A model generated the notes under the pieces. It was not told where the DNA came from. It ran no database searches and saw only the letters and a list, made by a program, of their open reading frames with translations. 6,327 bases of DNA from Methanomicrobiales archaeon (GTDB taxonomy: Archaea > Halobacteriota > Methanomicrobia > Methanomicrobiales > JACTUA01), in the NCBI GenBank assembly GCA_028678555.1, contig JAJRDF010000087.1, forward strand, positions 1 through 6,327, given 5' to 3'. A program made the translations under genes and the position numbers. Within the stretch, counting starts at the first letter, position 1. Every line of letters begins with the position of its first letter. Of the stretch, positions 1-3,531 are shown in pieces.

Positions 1-20
1 GGTTCCCTCCCTTCCTCAAT

Positions 21-30
21 GCATAAATAG
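21..30 (+). promoter_or_regulatory. TATA box of the ferritin gene
   Basis: The AT-rich box GCATAAATAG stands alone in a GC-rich context. It would place the transcript start near 50-55, giving a leader of about 20 nt that still contains the GAGGTGA ribosome binding site at 59-65. The same ATAAATA core appears in the predicted promoter of the GH25 gene. Nothing resembling an iron-regulator palindrome is visible in the few bases available upstream. Confidence 0.6.
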
Positions 31-70
31 ATGGCTTCCCAATCCTTCTCCGCTAGTAGAGGTGAAATCC

Positions 71-571
71 ATGATCAAGGACAACGTTCGTGACGCGCTG
101 AACGCGCAGATGATCCGCGAGTTCTTCTCCTCGTACCTGTACCTCTCCATGTCGGCCTACTTCGAGTCCATCAACCTGAGGGGCTTTGCCGCGTGGCTGA
201 AGGTGCAGGCAAAGGAAGAGATGGAGCATGGCATGAAGTTCTACGGCTACCTGGTGGACCAGGGGGCCCGGATCACCCTGAAACCCATCGAGGGCCCGAA
301 AACGGAGTGGGGGTCGCCCCTGGATGCCTTCGAGCACGTACTGGCCCACGAGCAGAAGGTGACCGCCCACATCCACGATGCCGTGGATCTGGCGGCGGCC
401 GAGAAGGACTATGCCACCTTCAATTTCCTCCAGTGGTTTATCGACGAGCAGGTGGAGGAGGAGCAGAACGCCGGTGACATCGTCTACCGGCTGAAGCTGG
501 CCAGCGTGGAGAAGGGCGTGGCCCTTCTCTTCATGATGGACCACCACCTGGGCAAGCGCGGTGCCAAGTAG
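71..571 (+). CDS. ftnA: Ferritin (non-heme, FtnA type)
   Basis: A 166-residue iron-storage ferritin, expected to assemble into a 24-subunit cytoplasmic shell that oxidises Fe(II) and stores it as a ferric mineral. The start is placed at ATG 71 rather than the in-frame GTG at 62, because GTG 62 sits inside the Shine-Dalgarno sequence GAGGTGA (59-65). From ATG 71 the ferroxidase ligands fall exactly at E. coli FtnA numbering: Glu17, Glu50, His53, Glu94, Gln127 and Glu130, with Tyr24 also present. The four-helix bundle pattern and the length match the family. No heme-ligand or Dps features are seen, so bacterioferritin and Dps are less likely. The next gene downstream is a manganese exporter on the same strand, 95 nt away. 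A hairpin with a T-rich tail between them suggests separate transcripts. It is complete, with no damage visible. Confidence 0.95.
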   Translation: MIKDNVRDALNAQMIREFFSSYLYLSMSAYFESINLRGFAAWLKVQAKEEMEHGMKFYGYLVDQGARITLKPIEGPKTEWGSPLDAFEHVLAHEQKVTAHIHDAVDLAAAEKDYATFNFLQWFIDEQVEEEQNAGDIVYRLKLASVEKGVALLFMMDHHLGKRGAK

Positions 572-590
572 CCGGACCCTCCGGCGATCC

Positions 591-625
591 GGGGCCTGAA
601 CCACCGGCCCCCGCTTCTTTTCTTC
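591..625 (+). terminator. Probable terminator after ferritin
   Basis: A perfect 6-bp GC stem (GGGGCC 591-596 with GGCCCC 606-611, 9-nt loop) is followed at 613-625 by a pyrimidine stretch rich in T (CGCTTCTTTTCTT). Archaeal termination relies mainly on T-rich tracts, so the tract may matter more than the stem. The element lies 20 nt after the ferritin stop and before the MntP gene. Confidence 0.45.
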
Positions 626-666
626 CGGATCTGCCGTCCCTCTTTCCCTGAACCCGGATACGCCCC

Positions 667-1221
667 ATGGACCTCCTCGACCTCCTCCTCATTGCCCTCG
701 GCCTGGCCATGGACTGTTTCGCCGTGGCCCTGGGAGCCGGGGTTGCGGAGGGGGAGGGCAGGATACGGAACGCGCTGCGCATTGCCCTTGCCTTCGGTGC
801 ATTCCAGGCGGGGATGCTCGTCCTGGGCTGGGGGGCCGGAACCCTTGTACTCGGGATCATCGCCCCCTTCGACCACTGGGTGGCCTTTGCGCTCTTGGCC
901 GCCATCGGGGTGAAGATGATCCTCGAGTCCCGGGAGGATGAGGAGGCCCCCCCGGACCTCACCCTGGCCACCCTCCTCCTCCTCTCGGTGGCAACCAGCA
1001 TCGATTCCCTGGCGGCCGGGATCTCCTTCGCCGTTCTCACCCCCGACATCATGGTCCCTGCAGTGGTCATCGGCACCGTCACCTTCGGTATCGCCCTGGC
1101 CGGAGCCCTCCTGGGCGGCAGGATCAGGAATGCCTACGGCAAGGGGATGGAGCTGGTCGGGGGCCTGGTTCTGATTGCCATCGGGATCCGGATCCTGCTG
1201 GAACATTACGGGTGGATCTGA
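667..1221 (+). CDS. mntP: Manganese efflux pump MntP
   Basis: A 184-residue, six-helix membrane protein of the MntP (YebN) family, which exports Mn(II) from the cytoplasm; E. coli MntP is 188 residues. The first half carries the helix motif GLAMDCFAVALG with Asp16, the equivalent of the essential Asp16 of E. coli MntP. The second half repeats the fold with TSIDSLAAG and Asp113, the family's second conserved membrane acid. FGAFQ (43-47) and GVKM (81-84) are also family-like. An acidic loop with EDEE lies between the halves at about 90-93. An in-frame TGA at 649-651 leaves ATG 667 as the only start near the 5' end; no clear Shine-Dalgarno precedes it. It sits between ferritin and a redox operon, which suits metal homeostasis. 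No yybP-ykoY-like leader is recognisable in the 95 nt upstream. Confidence 0.93.
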   Translation: MDLLDLLLIALGLAMDCFAVALGAGVAEGEGRIRNALRIALAFGAFQAGMLVLGWGAGTLVLGIIAPFDHWVAFALLAAIGVKMILESREDEEAPPDLTLATLLLLSVATSIDSLAAGISFAVLTPDIMVPAVVIGTVTFGIALAGALLGGRIRNAYGKGMELVGGLVLIAIGIRILLEHYGWI

Positions 1222-1236
1222 TCCGCCCCCCGGATC
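1220..1236 (+). terminator. Small hairpin overlapping the mntP stop
   Basis: GATCCG (1220-1225) and CGGATC (1231-1236) form a perfect 6-bp stem around a five-C loop. It begins inside the stop codon of mntP. There is no T tract after it, so a terminator role is uncertain; it may only stabilise the 3' end or be chance in GC-rich DNA. Confidence 0.25.
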
Positions 1237-1240
1237 GCTG

Positions 1241-1249
1241 GGTATATCG
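1241..1249 (+). promoter_or_regulatory. Possible TATA box of the FTR-arsC-moaD operon
   Basis: GGTATATCG is the only TATA-like stretch in the 104 nt between mntP and the reductase gene. It predicts a start near 1265-1270 and a leader of about 55-60 nt containing the hairpin at 1279-1305. A 6-bp inverted repeat (ATCGTG 1246-1251, CACGAT 1269-1274) spans from this box to the predicted start point, where a repressor would act. Both calls are tentative. Confidence 0.35.
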
Positions 1250-1278
1250 TGGGACGGGAAGAGAAGTACACGATCTGC

Positions 1279-1305
1279 CGGAGGCCCCGGAGGGTGGGGT
1301 CTCCG
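1279..1305 (+). promoter_or_regulatory. Strong leader hairpin ahead of the redox operon
   Basis: Bases 1279-1288 pair with 1296-1305 as a 10-bp stem with a single G-U wobble (1284 with 1300), nine Watson-Crick pairs, and a seven-base purine-rich loop GGAGGGT. The stem ends 9 nt before the Shine-Dalgarno GAGGGA (1315-1320) of the reductase gene. It is the strongest hairpin I noticed in the window. It has no T tail on the + strand, so it is more likely a leader structure than a terminator for mntP. It could affect translation initiation, mRNA stability or protein binding. The GGAGG in its loop also resembles a decoy or masked ribosome site. Confidence 0.5.
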
Positions 1306-1325
1306 ACTGACTTCGAGGGACGGGA

Positions 1326-1631
1326 ATGACCGAAGATCAGGAAGCGGAAAAGAAGATGCTCGGCTGGGCCCGGAACTACGCGAAGGAGAAGGGCTGGATG
1401 CTGAACCCGGACAAGGACAAGCTCAGGATCGTGATCCGGGGCCTCGCCAGGAACCAGAAACGGTTCGGCGAGCGGTACTGTCCCTGCCGGATCCGGAGCG
1501 GGGACCCGGAGAGAGACCGGGCCATCATCTGCCCCTGCGAGTACCATGAAAAGGAACTGGCAGAGCAGGGCCAGTGCCACTGCCGGCTCTACTTTGCAGG
1601 CAGGAAGCCGCATACTGAGGGGCACCATTAG
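1326..1631 (+). CDS. Ferredoxin:thioredoxin reductase catalytic subunit (FTR/FDR family)
   Basis: A 101-residue cytoplasmic Fe-S disulfide reductase. The family takes electrons from ferredoxin one at a time and, through a [4Fe-4S] cluster next to a redox-active disulfide, reduces thioredoxin-like partners. The seven conserved cysteines-and-partners pattern is seen as CPC (52-54), CPC (69-71) and CHC (84-86). In the plant enzyme, one Cys of each pair forms the disulfide or binds the cluster. Spacing here is CPC-X14-CPC-X12-CHC instead of the plant and cyanobacterial CPC-X16-CPC-X8-CHC. There is no gene for the plant-type variable subunit nearby, as expected for archaeal forms. The start ATG has a GAGGGA Shine-Dalgarno 5 nt upstream. 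The N-terminus (about 1-50) is highly charged. It leads an apparent operon with arsenate reductase 23 nt downstream, which points to a role in supplying reducing power to that enzyme. Confidence 0.88.
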   Translation: MTEDQEAEKKMLGWARNYAKEKGWMLNPDKDKLRIVIRGLARNQKRFGERYCPCRIRSGDPERDRAIICPCEYHEKELAEQGQCHCRLYFAGRKPHTEGHH

Positions 1632-1654
1632 CATCCATGGGTCAGCGGTGAGCC

Positions 1655-2098
1655 ATGGCCGAACGCACCGGAGGAAAGAAGAAGGTCCTCTTCCTCTGCA
1701 GCCACAATGCGGCCAGGTCCCAGATGGCGGAGGGATACCTCAGGGCCCGGTACGGCGACCGGTACGAGGCGTTCAGCGCCGGTGCCCGGGCATTCCGCCT
1801 CTCTTCCCACGCGGTCCGGGTGATGGCTGAGATGGGGATTGACATCTCCGGCCACCGGTCCAAGGACCTGACAGAGTTCTTCGGGCAGGAGATGGACCTG
1901 GTGGTCACGGTCTGTGACCGTGCGGCGAAGGTCTGCCCGGCCTTCCCCTGGACGAAAAAGACCCTGCATATGGGCTTCACCGATCCGGCCTCATTCACCG
2001 GAACGGAAGACGAGATTATGGCCGGTTTCCGCTCGGTCCGGGATGAGATCGCCCGGTGGATTGACCGGACCTTCGGCGATCCCGCGGCAGATCCATGA
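1655..2098 (+). CDS. arsC: Arsenate reductase, thioredoxin-coupled (LMW-phosphatase fold)
   Basis: A 147-residue member of the low-molecular-weight tyrosine phosphatase-like arsenate reductases, which reduce As(V) to As(III) in the cytoplasm through a three-cysteine relay regenerated by thioredoxin. The phosphate-loop is C-S-H-N-A-A-R-S (Cys15 to Arg21, CX5R) followed by QMAE. The second and third redox cysteines are Cys87 and Cys94 with the family spacing CX6C, followed by PAFP. DP at 110-111 matches the general-acid position. GIDISGHRSKDL (61-72) is a typical family segment. The presence of Cys87/Cys94 argues against a plain protein phosphatase. The start ATG 1655 follows CGGTGA (1646-1651), and an in-frame TGA at 1649-1651 excludes earlier starts. 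Its stop overlaps the next gene's start (ATGA). No arsR regulator or arsB/acr3 exporter is in the window, so arsenic detoxification is inferred from the protein alone. Confidence 0.9.
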   Translation: MAERTGGKKKVLFLCSHNAARSQMAEGYLRARYGDRYEAFSAGARAFRLSSHAVRVMAEMGIDISGHRSKDLTEFFGQEMDLVVTVCDRAAKVCPAFPWTKKTLHMGFTDPASFTGTEDEIMAGFRSVRDEIARWIDRTFGDPAADP

Positions 2099-2373
2099 GG
2101 GTCACCGTCCGCCTGGGAGGGTCCCTGGCAGGATCCGGACCGGGCGAGAGAGGCATCCAGTTCCCTGCCGGGGCTCAGATCAGGACGCTTCTCGAAGGTT
2201 TGGACCTGGAGATCCCTGAGGGAATATCGGAATCACAGGACGAACCACCCTCCCATCGGGGGCCTTTCACGGTCCTCCTGAACGGCCGGAATATCGAGTT
2301 CCTCGACGGCCTGGATACACGGCTCGCTGAGGGGGATGTTGTGGCCATCTTCCTGGCCAGCGATGGCGGGTAA
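2095..2373 (+). CDS. MoaD/ThiS-family ubiquitin-like sulfur carrier
   Basis: A 92-residue beta-grasp protein ending in Gly91-Gly92, the C-terminal diglycine that MoaD, ThiS and archaeal SAMP proteins need for adenylation by an E1-like enzyme and thiocarboxylate formation. The C-terminal half has the family pattern: an NGR-NIEF-L-GLDTRLAEGD segment at about 63-80, then VVAIFLASDGG. The usual Pro-Pro-x-x-Gly-Gly ending is replaced by LASDGG. A hydrophilic insert (about 45-56, SESQDEPPSHRG) lengthens it slightly over a typical MoaD. It overlaps arsC by four bases, so it is probably translated by reinitiation; no good Shine-Dalgarno is visible. The sequence cannot tell whether it serves molybdopterin or tungstopterin synthesis, tRNA thiolation, other sulfur transfer or protein conjugation. 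The operon suggests a link with thiol/redox chemistry. Confidence 0.82.
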   Translation: MRVTVRLGGSLAGSGPGERGIQFPAGAQIRTLLEGLDLEIPEGISESQDEPPSHRGPFTVLLNGRNIEFLDGLDTRLAEGDVVAIFLASDGG

Positions 2374-2411
2374 TACCCTGGAGTCCGGTTTCCTCCTTTC
2401 AGGAAGTGAAT

Positions 2412-2445
2412 AATTATCATATATACTATAAATGATAATTTTTAC
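2412..2445 (+). terminator. AT-rich palindrome with T tract after the moaD-like gene
   Basis: AATTATCAT (2412-2420) and ATGATAATT (2432-2440) are perfect 9-bp inverted repeats around an 11-nt AT-only-but-one spacer. The right arm runs into a T tract (TTTTT ending at 2443). It lies 38 nt after the moaD-like stop, so an intrinsic terminator for the upstream operon is the simplest reading. The spacer also contains TATA-like sequence (ATATACTATAAA), and the arms resemble AT-rich metalloregulator half-sites, so an operator-over-promoter role cannot be excluded. Confidence 0.5.
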
Positions 2446-2520
2446 TGGTTCATGATATGTGTCCCGGCTCCCGCCGCCATTCTTCAATGCCTGGTTTCAG
2501 GATCTGGGAAAAGTGAGCGG

Positions 2521-2530
2521 GTTTAATAAT
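2521..2530 (+). promoter_or_regulatory. TATA box of the cupredoxin gene
   Basis: GTTTAATAAT is a good archaeal TATA box. It predicts transcription from about 2550, leaving a very short leader of roughly 15 nt that holds the AGGAG Shine-Dalgarno (2555-2559), 7 nt before the ATG at 2567. The rest of 2374-2520 contains only the palindrome described separately; no small gene is evident. Confidence 0.6.
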
Positions 2531-2566
2531 TCTCGGGACAGGTAGTTTCCTGACAGGAGATTCAAC

Positions 2567-3040
2567 ATGAACAGACTCTATCCTATCCTTGGATTCGTGG
2601 TGATCGGATTGATCATTACCTGTGGATGTACAGCCCAGACTCCCCCGGGACCACCGGCAACAACCCCTCCCTCCACGTTCCCACCCACTCCCCTGACCAC
2701 GGCCACCACGCCGGCGCCCACGACTCCAGTCGCCACTCCGTCACCCACCGTCACGGCGACCTCCCTGCCCACCACCCAGCCGACACCCTCGCCGGGCGGT
2801 ACGGCATCGGTTACGATTCAGAATTTTGCGTTTGTTCCCGGCACCCTCACCATCACCCGGGGTACGACGGTGACCTGGGTGAACCAGGACAGCGCCCCGC
2901 ATACGGTGGTGGGTGACGCCTTCAGCAGCAATACCCTCTCGAAGGGATCCGCGTATTCCTTCACGTTCGGGAATGCCGGAACCTACCGGTACCACTGCGG
3001 CATCCATCCCTCGATGACAGGGACCATCACGGTCACGTGA
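2567..3040 (+). CDS. Secreted cupredoxin lipoprotein, amicyanin-like copper site
   Basis: A 157-residue exported protein. Residues 4-18 are a hydrophobic signal segment ending in a lipobox-like TCGC; Cys21 is the likely lipidated residue (Cys19 is an alternative). Residues 22-77 are a low-complexity Thr/Pro/Ala linker, probably a stalk and likely O-glycosylated. Residues 79-157 form a plastocyanin/azurin-like beta-sandwich: VTIQNFAFVPGTLTI, then VTWVN, then His112 in SAPHTV, and Cys144, His147, Met150 in YHCGIHPSM. The four residues make a complete type 1 blue-copper set, with CX2HX2M spacing as in amicyanin rather than the longer spacing of plastocyanin. It should act outside the cell membrane as a one-electron carrier or a copper binder. 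It has its own promoter and Shine-Dalgarno. No redox partner is apparent among the neighbours. Confidence 0.88.
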   Translation: MNRLYPILGFVVIGLIITCGCTAQTPPGPPATTPPSTFPPTPLTTATTPAPTTPVATPSPTVTATSLPTTQPTPSPGGTASVTIQNFAFVPGTLTITRGTTVTWVNQDSAPHTVVGDAFSSNTLSKGSAYSFTFGNAGTYRYHCGIHPSMTGTITVT

Positions 3041-3058
3041 ATCCCCCGGGAGATAGAA

Positions 3059-3081
3059 TTTCCTTTCTCTCTCCCTTTTCC
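3059..3081 (+). terminator. Pyrimidine/T-rich tract after the cupredoxin gene
   Basis: A 23-base run of only C and T, with T clusters at its start, middle and end, lies 18 nt after the cupredoxin stop, in the 56-nt gap between two convergent genes. T-rich tracts of this kind are typical archaeal termination signals. It would act on + strand transcripts only, since the opposite strand reads as A/G there. Confidence 0.4.
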
Positions 3082-3096
3082 TGTGGAACCCGGGTA

Positions 3097-3303
3097 CTAA
3101 ATCCCCAGGAAATACGCCATGGCAATGGCCCCGTGGATGATCAGGATCGCGATGGAGACGATCGCCATGGTGAAATGCCAGGTGAAGGGGACCTTCTCCC
3201 TCGATGCCAGCACCCCGAGGATGGCAGTCACTGCCAGTGAGATGAAGAGCACGGCCCCCAGGGTCATGATGACGGTGAAGGTTCCTCCGGAAGTCACGGC
3301 CAT
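3097..3303 (-). CDS. Small two-helix membrane protein, unknown function
   Basis: A 68-residue hydrophobic protein from the ATG at 3303; I do not recognise its family. Helix 1 spans about residues 11-33 (VIMTLGAVLFISLAVTAILG), followed by a short charged loop SREKVPF, and helix 2 spans about 43-66 (HFTMAIVSIAILIIHGAIAM). Helix 2 contains His43 and His57 with exactly 13 residues between them, the spacing of heme-ligand histidines in cytochrome b helices. Helix 1 has no histidine, so any heme binding would need an oligomer or partner. The frame stays open to ATG 3444 (115 residues), but that extra stretch is polar, Pro-rich and unlike a membrane-protein N-terminus, so the short form is preferred. 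A GGAGG lies about 15-20 nt ahead of two candidate starts, with poor spacing. It converges with the cupredoxin gene and lies 228 nt downstream of the GH25 gene. Confidence 0.6.
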   Translation of the reverse strand: MAVTSGGTFTVIMTLGAVLFISLAVTAILGVLASREKVPFTWHFTMAIVSIAILIIHGAIAMAYFLGI

Positions 3304-3531
3304 ACACGAGGGTGCGCGGTCCTCCCAGATGAACCCGGGGGTTTTGTTCTGCCCCGTGAACGGGTCTCTCCTCTGAACATACGTTGGTCCGATGGATGGG
3401 AAAAAAGCGGCAGGCTCCACCCTTCCGGCAGGGGCTGATGGCATTCCCCCACGAGGGGATCCCGGGGAATCCCTGTGGTCAGTGACGTATGAAAGGGAGT
3501 GGAGGGGGGATGCCGGGAGGGCACACCTTCG
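3304..3531. other. Gene-free stretch between membrane protein and GH25 gene
   Basis: No gene is supported in these 228 bases. Going down the - strand, it holds the 3' side of the GH25 transcript and the 5' side of the small membrane-protein gene. An inverted repeat ATTCCCC (3443-3449) with GGGGAAT (3464-3470) could be a stem-loop ending the GH25 transcript, though no T tract follows it on the - strand. A run of six A on the + strand (six T on the -) is present at about 3400-3406. No convincing TATA box for the small gene was found. Confidence 0.4.

Noticed and set aside
62..70. GTG start at 62 for ferritin
   Set aside because: That GTG is part of the Shine-Dalgarno sequence, and ATG 71 gives exact FtnA residue numbering for the ferroxidase centre.
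572..666. A manganese riboswitch (yybP-ykoY type) ahead of mntP
   Set aside because: The stretch is short, holds a terminator-like hairpin, and shows no recognisable aptamer layout.
484..1206. Long - strand frames (484-1206 and 531-1082) over ferritin and mntP
   Set aside because: They lie opposite two clearly recognisable genes, with compositions (Gly/Asp/Gln- or Ser/Arg-rich) typical of antisense shadows.
2741..3307. A 188-residue - strand frame across the cupredoxin gene and the small membrane gene
   Set aside because: Arg/His/Gly-rich with no domain pattern. It overlaps the copper-ligand-encoding region and is out of frame with the two-helix protein.
3304..3444. N-terminal extension of the small membrane protein to ATG 3444
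   Set aside because: The extra 47 residues are polar and Pro-rich without signal or domain character, and no well-spaced Shine-Dalgarno supports the start.
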